Source: Acholoe squamosa
Taxonomy: Eukaryota > Annelida > Polychaeta > Phyllodocida > Polynoidae
DNA length: 64,000 bases
Direction: 5' to 3'
Assembly: GCA_949317995.1 (NCBI GenBank)
Contig: OX439044.1
Location: 9,519,141-9,583,140, forward strand
Numbering within the stretch: the stretch's first letter is position 1; the number at the start of each line of letters is the position of its first letter. Shown piece after piece: positions 1 to 10,263 of this stretch. A model generated the notes under the pieces. It was not told where the DNA came from and searched no databases. It saw only the letters and a program-made list of their open reading frames with translations. A program made the position numbers and the translations under genes.

Positions 1-1
1 C

Positions 2-232
2 CAAGTGGAAGTGACCTCAACCCCCGTTGTTAACGCTGTCGCCAAACAAGATATTATCGGCACACCCATCACAAATACTTCTGAGGCTAAGGAGTTGGTA
101 AGGGGGTACTCATCTCCAGAATTTAGTGACACTTCAATGATCTGTGAGACACCCTCAAGAGCTGAATACAAGCAACTCAGATCAAAGAAAATCCTTTTCA
201 AGGACTATGGGAGAAAAAAAAGAAAGAATTGA
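2..232 (+). CDS. C-terminal end of an unidentified protein (partial, runs off left edge)
   Basis: An open frame enters from the left edge and ends at a stop at 230-232, giving about 76 visible residues. The peptide is hydrophilic and rich in Ser and Thr, and it ends in a basic tail (GRKKRKN) that resembles a nuclear localisation signal. No family is recognised. It points toward the minus-strand ORF at 1434-2135, so the two would be convergent. It could be a real C-terminus, a last exon, or a chance frame, because too little is in the window to decide. Confidence 0.3.
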   Translation, partial: QVEVTSTPVVNAVAKQDIIGTPITNTSEAKELVRGYSSPEFSDTSMICETPSRAEYKQLRSKKILFKDYGRKKRKN

Positions 233-594
233 AAGCTCTGTGGGGGCTTTTTCTACACCTGACTTACAAAATATGGAGGTTTTACACCCACTCTAAGAGG
301 CGCACGCAGAGCCTTTACCCTATGTGTAATTACCTTATAAAGGGTTTTTACCCATGCATCATTTAGTCAGAGCATAGTGAGTCATTGCATATGCATTGCT
401 GCTTTCTTTTTTTACCCCATTATACAATGATGTACCCTATCACGCTATGTAACATGCGAGCATTTTACCCCAGACTGTATGAAGCAAAGTTAATATTTTA
501 GACTTCTACCCCAACATATATGGGTAGAACACAAAGTTTTACCCCCTATGAATCGGGTATACCTCCTTCAATACAGTAACAAGCATGTACCTTA

Positions 595-1127
595 GCTATG
601 CAGCTGCCTCTATATGATGTTAAACACTACATGATACATCTTAGTGCATAGTATATATTCATGTCTTTTTATGAGACTAAGAGGAAACGTGATATGTCGA
701 TGCACATAGTAAAATAGCTACAGCTATCTCTATATGAAGCTAAAACACTACATGGTGTGTCTAAGTACAGAGTATAAATTCATGTCTTTTATGGGACTAA
801 GAGCAAAATGATGTCGACCCCATAGTAAAATAGCTACAGCTATCTCTATATGAAACTAGGTACTACATGGGTACATCTAAATACAGACACAGAATATAAA
901 CTCATGTCTTTATGAGACTAAATGAAAAAGATATGCTAATACTCATAGTAAAATAGCTGGCTTCATAGTGGCTCTATTTACTCACAGCATATAGGTTTTG
1001 ATGTATGTAACCTAAACACTACATGATACATCTAAGTACAGAACATAAAAAATCATGCATATAAAAATCATGCATTTTATGAGAATAAGTTCTAAATCGT
1101 ATGTCAGTACCTATAGTGAAATAGTTT
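595..1127. repeat. AT-rich tandem repeat, ~118-bp unit, about 3.5-4 copies
   Basis: A unit of about 115-125 bp recurs from about 598, 718 and 834, with a longer diverged copy from about 958. Each unit holds a CTCTATATGA block, then ACTACATG, then TTCATGTCTTTTATG, and closes with CATAGTAAAATAGCT. Copies differ by substitutions and small indels. The array fills the space between two convergent intronless ORFs. Nothing coding is seen in 233-1433. Confidence 0.75.
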
Positions 1128-1433
1128 GTTTTTTATCATGAGGTCTATATACCCACAACATATAGGTTTTTATATGTATACGATTGAAAACTAGGGTATA
1201 AAATATGAACATTCTAGATATACCCCTCTCATTTATCATGTACCTATATATGCTTACAGTAGAGATCAGCTTTTGCTGGTAGTAGAGAAGTTACAAGGTG
1301 TTCGTTTCTGTTCTTACAAAGTTTTGTAGTAACCAGTTTTTTCTTAGGTAGTTGATTACATAATACATAAAAATATATGTTGAAGAGGGTGTTTTTACAT
1401 TCATGAGTAAATAAGGATCATGGAGATAAGAGT

Positions 1434-2135
1434 TCAATACAGGTAATCACCGCGCGCAAATGAATGAAGGAGTCTGTAAAGCGCGCATCTAGGACTGGTG
1501 AGAACCTCCCGCCCTCTGAATGGTGCTACAGTACCAAGCACCCGCTGCTTAATACAGTCGGCTATTTGTACCGGTAGAAGAGTATACAGTCCCTCCAGAA
1601 TGCTCACAACACGATCCATCCCTTCCATGTCATCATAATAATCAGTGACAAAAACTCCAGGACCCACTTCCTTCTTAATCCTCTCTACCATAGACCCAGT
1701 AATCATGTCTATACAGTAATTTTCAAGAGTAAATCTTTTGGAGAAATTGTATCTGGTTAATATCCGCATAGCTTCCAGAGAGGTCTTCACAGCCTGAGCA
1801 TGCCACATCATTCCAGTACTGTCAAGTATATTGGTCATAAGTCGTTGGTGATAGGAGTGTGTTCTGAAGTCCATAGGGTGTAGAAAATGGGACTTCATGT
1901 ACTGCTCTCGGGCCATGTCATGAAAGATGCGAAACATTCTTTTCTTGTCAAACCAATTGTCTATGTAGGGATGAAGGAGAACCAGCTGCATCTGTTCTGC
2001 ATAATAATTCACAGGAACCTTTCCATACCCGCAATACACAATTCTCAGGTTATTTACGTACTCCTCACAGGTAGTCTCTTCTGTCTCCTTAAATTCAAAA
2101 TTGATCAAGTCTCGGGAAGTTGTCTGTCCATACAT
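1434..2135 (-). CDS. intronless ORF of 233 aa, function unknown
   Basis: An uninterrupted minus-strand frame of 233 codons starts at an ATG (MYGQTTSRDL) and ends at 1434. It looks like real protein: balanced composition, many aromatic residues (Tyr, Phe, Trp), several Cys and His, alternating hydrophobic and charged helical stretches, and no low complexity. No signal peptide or obvious membrane segment is visible, and I see no catalytic motif I can name. Intronless coding beside a repeat array and a second intronless convergent frame differs from the intron-rich host genes here. It could therefore be a retained piece of a large DNA virus or virus-like element, or a fast-evolving single-exon host gene. 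I cannot assign a family. Confidence 0.5.
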   Translation of the reverse strand: MYGQTTSRDLINFEFKETEETTCEEYVNNLRIVYCGYGKVPVNYYAEQMQLVLLHPYIDNWFDKKRMFRIFHDMAREQYMKSHFLHPMDFRTHSYHQRLMTNILDSTGMMWHAQAVKTSLEAMRILTRYNFSKRFTLENYCIDMITGSMVERIKKEVGPGVFVTDYYDDMEGMDRVVSILEGLYTLLPVQIADCIKQRVLGTVAPFRGREVLTSPRCALYRLLHSFARGDYLY

Positions 2136-3194
2136 GGTGTATATGATGGAGATGTTTTTATGACTTTGTCACAGAGATAAAATGACAATTAAGCTGTATG
2201 ATAGCCTTAGATGCTTGTGAGGGGGGCGTGGTCTTTTTGGGGGTGAGCGTGTGCACTATACATTTACAGGCGGTGATTATAGTAGACTGACTGTGTCGCC
2301 CGCTGGCGAGTAAAATTTCAACTACATACCTACCTTACTACCGTCACACGTACCCGTTGCGTCCAATTCTCACTAGATGGTGTTAGGATAGGAAAAACTG
2401 CTCAACTATGCTACTAGATGGTGCCACTGAGACATTATTGTAAAAACTAAAGATGATACTACGGGAATCTCATGTTTTATGTGATAGAAGATATGCACCC
2501 CAATAATTGAGTTGTTCAGACTATTTCTGAGAAATTTTTAATAAAACACCCATGTGAAAACTTTTTTCTTTTCTTAATTCATTTTTCAACACCTTACTAG
2601 CTAAACACCCTAAATGTCACACTTGAAGATATATGACATGGGGTCTCTCTAGCTCTAGGATCACAAAGTGATTACACATCACGAACATAGCGCTATACAG
2701 GTGTGACCCGAATAATCGTTGTGTCATTGATTAATTATCATTAATTAATTGTTATTGATTAACTATGTTGAGTAGGTATGCCGTAACAGGATGCTGAGTG
2801 GGTACATCATGACCTAGGTAATCTGTAATGCTGAATAAGGTAAAGCATGACTGAGCATACATGCGTGTGAACAGGTTAGGGTATGGTGAGGGTAGGGTAG
2901 AGTCATCTGAGGACAAATTTTCATGCAACAGGTAGTTCATTAGCATTTTAGCATTGAAAACCCCATAGGCGAACTACCCCTAAGAGCCTTATAGCTACTT
3001 CCCTAGTCCAACTCCCTATGCATTGCGCCACAGGGACTGATAGGTAGTGGCTGTCTAGAACCAGGTCTTGATATGATACAAAGCCCGGGGAGGGTACTCA
3101 CATATAACTTCTATACATTCAAAGTGTGAAAATTCCCGGCAGTCTGGGTTGTGACCCCCCCAAGCTTTGTCGCTACTGCTCGCATAATGGCGGG
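2136..3194. other. non-coding stretch, nothing recognised
   Basis: This stretch is AT-rich, with a short (ATTAATT)-type low-complexity patch near 2730-2765. Frames here are short and overlap in several directions, and none looks like a protein family. No RNA gene or repeat structure is recognised apart from the start of the ~100-bp repeat units at the right end. Confidence 0.5.
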
Positions 3195-3662
3195 CTGTCC
3201 ACTGCCATAATTGCAAGATGCAGAAGCATTCAAAGCAAAGCAAGCCAGGCCCGGCGCAGTAGAGGGAGGCGCGGTGGTCTAGTGGTTAGCGCATTGCACT
3301 TAGCCATCAGAGGTAGGCGGGTCGAGTCCCGGTCCGGGCGCATCTTTTTTTCGCCGTGTGCGCTGTAGCTGTCCGCTGCCGGGCGAGACGCATTCAAACA
3401 AAGCCAAGCCTAGCTGGGCACTGAGGTGTGTGTACCGGTCGTGTACAAACACTATTTTTCGCCGTGTGCTGCTGCCATAACCGCGAAATGCATTCAAACA
3501 AAGGAAAGCCAAGCCTAGCCGGGCGCCGAGGTGTGTGTACCAATCGTGTACATACATAACCGCGAGACGCATTCAAAGCAAGCCAAGCCAAGACGGGCGC
3601 TGTAGCTGTCCACTGCTGGGCGCCGAGGTGTATGTACCGATCGTGTACACACACTATGGCTG
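3195..3662. repeat. diverged ~100-bp tandem units interrupted by a tRNA-like sequence
   Basis: Blocks reading GCATTCAAA-CAAAG-CCAAGCC followed by GGGCGCCGAGGTGTGTGTACC and a CGTGTAC motif recur at about 3390-3450, 3490-3555 and 3570-3655, with a partial copy near 3220-3256. GCTGTCCACTGC-type segments join them. The tRNA-like segment at 3268-3342 sits between the partial first copy and the rest. The open frames across this block are by-products of the repeat and are not counted as genes. Confidence 0.65.
3268..3342 (+). repeat. tRNA-derived SINE head (or tRNA pseudogene)
   Basis: The segment has an A-box-like TGGTCTAGTGGTTAGCG and a B-box-like GGGTCGAGTCCC at tRNA-like spacing, followed by a run of seven T. 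This is the layout of an RNA polymerase III internal promoter and terminator. The acceptor stem pairs poorly (only about 4 bp) and no convincing anticodon arm forms, so it is called a SINE head rather than a working tRNA gene. Confidence 0.6.
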
Positions 3663-3751
3663 TATTCGAGTCCCAGGGAAGGGGAACAATTTTGGTTTTC
3701 AACTTGAATTTATTGGTATTCTATTGATTATCTATTGGTTTCGTGGAATAA

Positions 3752-3866
3752 AATAAGTAGTCAATGGATAATTCATGACTTGTGTGTGTTACACTCGGGC
3801 TACGCCCTCATGTAATTATCCTTTGCTAACACACACTCGTCATGAATTATCCATTGATTACTTGTT
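3752..3866. mobile_element. short hairpin element (MITE-like)
   Basis: The left arm AGTCAATGGATAATTCATGA is matched in inverted orientation by TCATGAATTATCCATTGATT on the right, with further pairing of GTGTGTGTTA and TAACACACAC inside. The loop is GC-richer. This is the profile of a small non-autonomous DNA transposon. It carries no coding capacity. Confidence 0.65.
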
Positions 3867-4149
3867 AATTGGCTTGGTTATTTGACCCATAGCGTTATCA
3901 TACACTCCAAGAAAATTAATATTCTTGCATCCATGCCGACAGGCTGCAATTTTATCCATATTATTTTGATCTTCCTAAAACTTCCAAATTGGACTTCTAG
4001 ATGAAAGAGTGGCAATACCACACACTTTGTGCAACTCAAATCAACACCTAGATCTAGTAGGTTACGTGGAACTAATTCCATTTCCTCTATGTTTCTATAG
4101 AGCATAACACACAAAAACAGCCCCCCCCCTACTTAATGTTTGTTGGTAA

Positions 4150-5988
4150 CGTGACGGACCAACTAAGTGGTAGAGTGAAGTTAGTCGCACATTATAAAAA
4201 AAAAGAAAAGGTTGCGGAATGAGGTTGTGATAATAATGACTATTTATTCATGGCAACCCAGTGGGCACAGAACGTTGCATCAACGTTGACAACCTGCTGA
4301 TATTATGTTGATGATGTTGATCAACCTGTCTTCAACACCTTTTCAATGATTCTATTTCAATGTTGTCAACCAACACCATTTCAACATCCAATCAACAGTT
4401 GACATATCAATGTTGAAATATTGTTTTCAATTCAATGTTGACTCAACATTGATTTGTCAATGTTCAATCAACAATATTGATTTCAATGTTGATTCAATGT
4501 TGATTCAACATTGACATGTCAACAAAGAATGCCCTAACAAATATCAACGTTGTTTCAACATCATATCAATGTTGTGTCAATGTTGAATCAACATAGAAAT
4601 ACAAACGTTGAATCAGCGCTGATGGTTAGATGTTGAATCACAGTTGATTTTGATTACGTTGTGTCAACTTTCAAATTCAACTATATTTCAAGCCTTTATC
4701 AACTGTTGATATGCAAGCATTGCAAACGTTGTTTCAATGCTGAATCAATGTTGATGTGCCCAGTGGGAAGGTAAAAGATGAGTATGCGGTAACAAAACCG
4801 AGAATAAAATTAAACCTGAAAAATACAAGACAAAAATAATGTCTTAGAGACTATTGGCAAGTCTATTATCAGTACACAATAATAGAAAATTATTGTCATG
4901 AGGACATGCACAAGTCTACCTATACATACAATACATAAATTGTATAATGGACCTGTGCAAGTCTATTTCACACTTTAATACAAAAATACTACATGGGACT
5001 TATGCAAGTCTATGTCAAGCATGAATACCCAAGTATGGCATCGGGGAGCTGTGCAAGTCTACACCAATATGTTACAGTTCAACACACTAACATGGTCTCA
5101 TGATACATGTATAATATCAGTGATCTACAGGATAATATCCCAAGACCTATGCAAGTCTAAGCCAGCAGAAATGGACAATGTATTTACTCTGAAACAATAA
5201 CCATCAGCATTTAGATATACATTGCACCATTGGCTTCTACATTTACATCTGCCATCTTGTCTTAGATCCCATCATCCATATACTTAAGAATACAATCAAG
5301 ACTTGTGCAAGTCTATGCTACTCCAGTAGGCAGCACCTTGACATACAACTCCCCAGTACAGAAGTTGAACATTCTCCATATAGTAGAAACATCAGTCATA
5401 GAATCATTGTAATTAATTCACAACTTACCCCACACACAAACAGTGGGAACCAGGCAAGTCATTGCCTAATCAGGGTTCCTCCCCCTAACCATCTCTCCTA
5501 TAATCAAAATATAGATATTCCAAGTTAGTTGAAACCACTTTACCTACATGGTACTACACATATATAGAATCACTACACAAATGACTCACTACACATATAC
5601 CAATACATTGCATACTAACTATATGCACCCTTTCATATAAGACATACATTTCTTATACAGACAGAAGATATTACAACTCTACCCAAAGGAGTCTGGGTCA
5701 TACAAATATAGCACATACAAATATAGCCAAAGTGTGGTAACTTACATCAGCTGGGTGGTCAGTACATCTTTGGAGGATCCTCCATGGGGAAAAGGGGCCT
5801 TCAGCCCTAAAAGCAGAAACAAAAGGGCTCCTGGTCCTTTTCCTTTGAAAGCAAGCCTCCCTCTCTCAGCACACAGGTTGAAGAGCAGCTCCCCAAGGGC
5901 CATGTATGCCTGGAGAGTGAGTAAATGACACATGATCCTCCAAGTGGGTAAACTCTGTACTAGAGTAGATGGACTCTTACAGATCACA
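4150..5988 (-). repeat. 3' LTR of the long-LTR gypsy element
   Basis: This LTR matches 11653-13119 apart from a 511-bp nested insertion (4257-4767) and a ~150-bp length difference near 5690-5710. Without the insertion it is about 1.33 kb. Its inner edge is followed by a purine tract on the element's strand. Short frames inside it appear in both LTR copies and are not genes. Confidence 0.92.
4257..4767. mobile_element. 511-bp inverted-repeat element nested in the gypsy 3' LTR
   Basis: The ends read CCCAGTGGGCAC and GTGCCCAGTGGG in perfect inversion. The interior is dense with CAACGTTG/CAATGTTGA words in both orientations. The other LTR copy preserves the empty site, which fixes the borders and leaves AA on both sides (a 2-bp duplication, or one inherited base pair step). 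It has no coding capacity, so it is a non-autonomous DNA transposon. It jumped after the gypsy element inserted. Confidence 0.88.
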
Positions 5989-6010
5989 TCCGCCCCAACT
6001 TTTTGCGAAG
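5989..6010 (-). promoter_or_regulatory. polypurine tract of the long-LTR gypsy element
   Basis: Read on the minus strand, a purine-rich run (AAAAAGTTGGGGCGGA) ends exactly at the inner edge of the 3' LTR. This is where plus-strand DNA priming occurs in LTR elements. Confidence 0.7.
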
Positions 6011-6038
6011 CACCCTTGCAAGCTACTTCAGTCATAAG

Positions 6039-7496
6039 TCACTTCCTCGCCATTAGTTGCAGCATCAACACATGTGCCTCAGTCATCTGTCCCAACATCG
6101 CTGTTGTATGATCATCAGAAGTGCCTTGCTGTTTATTGGCGACTACTGATCTAGGCAGGTTGTACGGGTTAGGATGGTGTCCCGCACCCTTCCTGCTTGT
6201 TCTCCTTGGGACTGGTTCTTGCACCTGGCCACCCTCAGGTTCACTGTCACTTTCTTCCTGATCTGGTACCAATTGTTCTTCGGCATTAACTGGTGGAATA
6301 GCCGCAGGAACAACAAGAAGATCATCTTCACTGTCAGATGTATTGTCTTCCTCATAATTGGCCGGCTGGTGGATAGCCGGGTTACCTTGTACAACTATGT
6401 GACCATCGCTGTCCGCACCTATTGGTTCATGCAGACTCTGACAGTGGAGCAGGTCCCTCCGATTCAGGGTCCTGACATCCTCAGGATCACTGGCACTTTT
6501 GATTGTGTAGACATTACCATTTCTCTTTGTGACGATATATGGTTGTCTATCCCAGCGATCTTGGATTTTGTTTCGTCCCCTGACTGACTGACTCAAACGG
6601 AATACCCTGGCACCTACAGGAATATCAGTGTCTGCACTAACATCTTTGTTATGCTGGTCTTGACGCTTCAGAGCAGCCTCCTCAATGTTTGATCCAGCCC
6701 TCTCCATTGCATCCTCAAGACGGCGCTGGTGTTCCTCCAGCCATGCCTCTACCCCCGTCACCCCTTCTCCTGCAGTAATCCGCTCATCCCTTACATCGTC
6801 CAATAGCTGGTCGATAGGGAGACGAGGCTCTCTGCCAAATAGTAGATAATAAGGTGAGTATCCAGTACTAGCATGTGGAGTGATGTTGTAGGCAAACACC
6901 AACTCAGGTAGGTGGACTGGCCACCTCCTCTTCTCTCCTGGGGGTAGTGTTCTCAGCAAATCATGCAGAGTCCTGTTGAATCTCTCACACTGCCCGTTCC
7001 CCTCCGGATAATATGGAGTTGTCCGGGAGCGTTTCACACCATAGAACCTGCATAACTCTGAGATTACTTCTGATTCAAAATTTGGACCCTGGTCGGAGTG
7101 TAACCGACGAGGAACTCCAAATTTTACAAACCAATCATTCACTAAAAGTTTAGCCACTGTACTTGCTTTCTGGTCCCTTGTCGGAAATGCCATGGTAAAC
7201 TTACTGAATACATCAGTCATTACCAATACATTCTCCCGACCGTCTGTGGGCATCTCGAGGACTGTGAAGTCCATAGCCACAATGTCCAGGGGTTGTTTAG
7301 CAATCAGGCTACCCATCATTAGCTTCCCAGTGCGTGGTGTCTTTGCTATGATGCACCGCTCACACCCCCTCACATGTTTTTCCACATCTGCTGCCATACC
7401 AGGCCAGAAACATCGCTGACGTACAAGAGCCAGAGTTCTTTCCACCGCCTGGTGTCCAGCCTTGTCATGGAGCTCCCGAAGGATGTCCAGTCTCAA
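6039..7496 (-). CDS. integrase part of gypsy pol
   Basis: This is a retroviral-type integrase region of 485 codons. The zinc-binding HHCC motif appears near the N-terminus (H-KAGH ... C-RCI). The catalytic core shows an Asp in AMDFTVLEM, an Asp in LHSDQGPNFE, and a Glu in PEGNGQCERFN, which is the expected D,D-35-E layout. The C-terminal third is acidic and low in complexity, and no chromodomain is recognisable. Related Ty3/gypsy integrases insert the cDNA copy into host chromatin. It belongs to the element at 4150-13119, which is not intact. Confidence 0.9.
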   Translation of the reverse strand: MRLDILRELHDKAGHQAVERTLALVRQRCFWPGMAADVEKHVRGCERCIIAKTPRTGKLMMGSLIAKQPLDIVAMDFTVLEMPTDGRENVLVMTDVFSKFTMAFPTRDQKASTVAKLLVNDWFVKFGVPRRLHSDQGPNFESEVISELCRFYGVKRSRTTPYYPEGNGQCERFNRTLHDLLRTLPPGEKRRWPVHLPELVFAYNITPHASTGYSPYYLLFGREPRLPIDQLLDDVRDERITAGEGVTGVEAWLEEHQRRLEDAMERAGSNIEEAALKRQDQHNKDVSADTDIPVGARVFRLSQSVRGRNKIQDRWDRQPYIVTKRNGNVYTIKSASDPEDVRTLNRRDLLHCQSLHEPIGADSDGHIVVQGNPAIHQPANYEEDNTSDSEDDLLVVPAAIPPVNAEEQLVPDQEESDSEPEGGQVQEPVPRRTSRKGAGHHPNPYNLPRSVVANKQQGTSDDHTTAMLGQMTEAHVLMLQLMARK

Positions 7497-7807
7497 AGCC
7501 TGGGGCAGTAGGAGCTGTTTGACTTCCTCCCCCCCCCAACAGTCACTTTACGGAACCAGATGTCCTTTATCCGCTCTAGGCTGTCCCAGTCCCTAATAAC
7601 CCTCTGGACCTCCTTTGGATACCGCCCGAGCTGTCGAGCAGTTGGGCGATGGCTCAATCCAGACAGGTGTTTTAGCACAGGATCTGCTTCCTGCATCTGC
7701 TTAACATCTCTGCCCTCTAACACCGGGAGGGTGCTAGTCCCAACCATTTCACCCTTTAGGGACTCTCGAGCTTTGGTCTCATTTGTTCTGACTGTAATAA
7801 GCGTCCG

Positions 7808-10237
7808 TCAAACAGCTGCCTGGTGCACAGCTAATGGGACGCGAGTGTGCTCAACCACAGCATCCAAACTATTTACCTGTGATTTGCGACTGAGTGCATC
7901 TGCACTCTGATTCTCCCTTCTGGAACGATACTTGATGGTAAAATTATAGGGGGCCAAATCTGCTGCCCAGTGCTGCTCGACAGCTCCCAGCTTGGCAGTT
8001 CCAAGATGAGCTAGTGGGTTATTGTCAGTTAGGACAGTAAACTGAGCTCCAATTAGATAATCACGTAGCTTATCTGTCACTGCCCACTTCAGCGCTAGCA
8101 TCTCTAGCTTCGTGGAACTATAATTCTCCATATTTTGCTCCGACTTCCTGAGGCCCCTTGAAGCATAGGCAATGACCACCTGCCTACCATCCTGTACCTG
8201 ACTAAGCACTGCCCCAAGACCCTGATGACGTGCATCTGTTTCAAGGGTAAAAGGATGCTTGAAGTCTGGGTATCCCAGTACTGGTGGGCTGGTCATCTTC
8301 TGCTTCAATGCCTCAAAGGCTTGATCACATTCCTCATTCCAACAACCTCTAAATTCCTCATCACTCAAGGAAACTTTTTCTTTCTTTCCCTTCTTCCTAG
8401 TTCCACCACCGAGCAGGTCGTGTAAGGGAAATGCTATCTTGGCAAACCCTTTGACGAACCTACGATAGTAGGAAGCTAGACCCAGGAAAGATCGAAGTTG
8501 TTTTACCGTTCTTGGCCTTTCCCACTCAAGGATTTCCTTGGTCAGGCTTGGATCGGTAGCCACACCTTCAGCTGACACTATATGTCCCAGGTATTTCACC
8601 TCCTCCTTGAATAGATGACACTTCTCTGGTTTGACCTTCAGACCATGCTTTCCAAGATGCTCCAGTACATTGTTTAGCCTCTGCAGAGTCTCCTCAAATG
8701 TACTACCAAAGACAAGCAGGTCATCAAGGTATATCAGAACATGTTGGTAGTTCACATCACCAAAGATACCGTCCATTAATCGCTGGAATGTTGCTTGGGC
8801 ATTACATAAGCCAAATGGCATTCTGTTGAACTCATAGAGTCCACCAGTCCCAGCACGGAAGGTGGTCTTTGGCTTGTCTGCCTCAGCCATTGGCACTTGT
8901 AAGTAGCCATGAGCCAGATCCAAGGAACAGAAGTATTTGGCTCCTCGTAGAGCATCAATAGCTTCTTCTATCCTCGGAAGTGGATAGGCAACCTTACGGG
9001 TCTTCTGGTTAAGAGATCTGAAGTCCACACAGATCCGTAGCTTCCCATCCTTTTTACGGACAACTACTATCTGTGAACCATAAGGGCTTGTTGTTTCCCT
9101 TGTAACTTCCTTCTCTAACCAGCCATGAAGAACACTCTTTACTTCCTCTTGCAGGTGTGGTGGAATTCTACGGTGAGCTAATCTCACTGGAGTGTTGTCT
9201 TCCAACGGGATCTCATGTTCAACGATAGTTGCACAACCCAGATCTCCCTCTTCTAAACTAAACACCATGGAGTGGTCCTTCAAGGTCCGACTCAGTTTAG
9301 CTTTCTGTTTCTCTGTAAGGTTCTGAGAAATATTGAAGGGAAGATCTTCTACCCTAGTCTTCCGTCCCTCCTCCTGTGTCCGCCTTGCCCCTTGCATCCT
9401 GAGCTTACACTGCTCCTCAATGTCCCCACCAATGACAGTTGCCTCATGGATTTCCCCCAACCGAGCCCTGGCTGGTATCCAAACAGCCTCCCTGCCATAG
9501 TTGACAAGTGAGACATGCAGTGATCCCTGCTGAGACACTGGGCTAAGGCTTTCCTGTATACTCACATTTACAGGAAGACCAGCAGTGTCACTAGGCTGAA
9601 CCAGTCCTGTGTAACTGTGCTGCATCTTGCGGGCTGTAGCCTTCACAGTTACTACAGTTCGACCTGGGATCCTCACAGAATTCTTACCTGCAATCTTCAG
9701 ACGGCTAATGATTCCTGTTGGATTAGCCGCCTTTGCCATAGCCGCTTGGCACAGCGGTAAAACTCCTGCCCAAGATTCCCCTTCTGGCAGTGACTGTCTT
9801 ATCTGTGCAATATAATCTGGTCCCATCTCCTCTTCCAAGAGGGCCGCCAATCTGTTAAGCAGATTACAACCAACGATAACCGGTACCTCGTCCTCCCTCT
9901 TGTCAAGTGTGGCTTTCTTCACAAAGAAGCCAACATCTTTGATGTACCTTCCCAATACATACACAGTAATCTGGAAATATCCAGCACAGGGGACTCCAAG
10001 ATTGTTGGTTGCCGTTATGGTTAGCCAACTACTTGGATCCACCAGTGCTGTTCCCTTGCCTGCCAGGTGCTGTCTATAGAAGGATTCCGTGACCGTGGAT
10101 ACGTTAGAGCCTGTGTCCAGGAGACATGGAGCAATCATGTCACCCAGCCCTAAACTTCCATATGGGCACTTACCTATCCCAAACTTAACAACCTCTTCAG
10201 TAGATGCACCTTCAGAGCCGGAAGAACCCCCTCCCAC
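7808..10237 (-). CDS. protease, reverse transcriptase and RNase H part of gypsy pol
   Basis: The region spans 809 codons. An aspartic protease motif (LLDTGSNVSTV) lies near residue 40. The reverse transcriptase follows with FCSLDLAHGYLQVPM and the YLDD catalytic box (HVLIYLDDLLVFG). RNase H of the Ty3/gypsy type comes next (TDARHQGLGAVLSQ, then LTDNNPL). The domain order is standard for Ty3/gypsy. Gag lies immediately upstream on the same strand, and family members usually join gag and pol by recoding. Confidence 0.93.
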   Translation of the reverse strand: MGGGSSGSEGASTEEVVKFGIGKCPYGSLGLGDMIAPCLLDTGSNVSTVTESFYRQHLAGKGTALVDPSSWLTITATNNLGVPCAGYFQITVYVLGRYIKDVGFFVKKATLDKREDEVPVIVGCNLLNRLAALLEEEMGPDYIAQIRQSLPEGESWAGVLPLCQAAMAKAANPTGIISRLKIAGKNSVRIPGRTVVTVKATARKMQHSYTGLVQPSDTAGLPVNVSIQESLSPVSQQGSLHVSLVNYGREAVWIPARARLGEIHEATVIGGDIEEQCKLRMQGARRTQEEGRKTRVEDLPFNISQNLTEKQKAKLSRTLKDHSMVFSLEEGDLGCATIVEHEIPLEDNTPVRLAHRRIPPHLQEEVKSVLHGWLEKEVTRETTSPYGSQIVVVRKKDGKLRICVDFRSLNQKTRKVAYPLPRIEEAIDALRGAKYFCSLDLAHGYLQVPMAEADKPKTTFRAGTGGLYEFNRMPFGLCNAQATFQRLMDGIFGDVNYQHVLIYLDDLLVFGSTFEETLQRLNNVLEHLGKHGLKVKPEKCHLFKEEVKYLGHIVSAEGVATDPSLTKEILEWERPRTVKQLRSFLGLASYYRRFVKGFAKIAFPLHDLLGGGTRKKGKKEKVSLSDEEFRGCWNEECDQAFEALKQKMTSPPVLGYPDFKHPFTLETDARHQGLGAVLSQVQDGRQVVIAYASRGLRKSEQNMENYSSTKLEMLALKWAVTDKLRDYLIGAQFTVLTDNNPLAHLGTAKLGAVEQHWAADLAPYNFTIKYRSRRENQSADALSRKSQVNSLDAVVEHTRVPLAVHQAAV

Positions 10238-10263
10238 TGTCTGGCTCCCGACAGTGGGGGGTT

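Noticed and set aside
3268-3342. A functional tRNA gene
   Set aside because: The A and B boxes are good but the acceptor and anticodon stems do not pair well enough, and the surrounding repeat points to a SINE head.
3126-3756. Several open frames on both strands of 60-100 codons
   Set aside because: They fall in the ~100-bp repeat block and the tRNA-like sequence and mirror each other on opposite strands.
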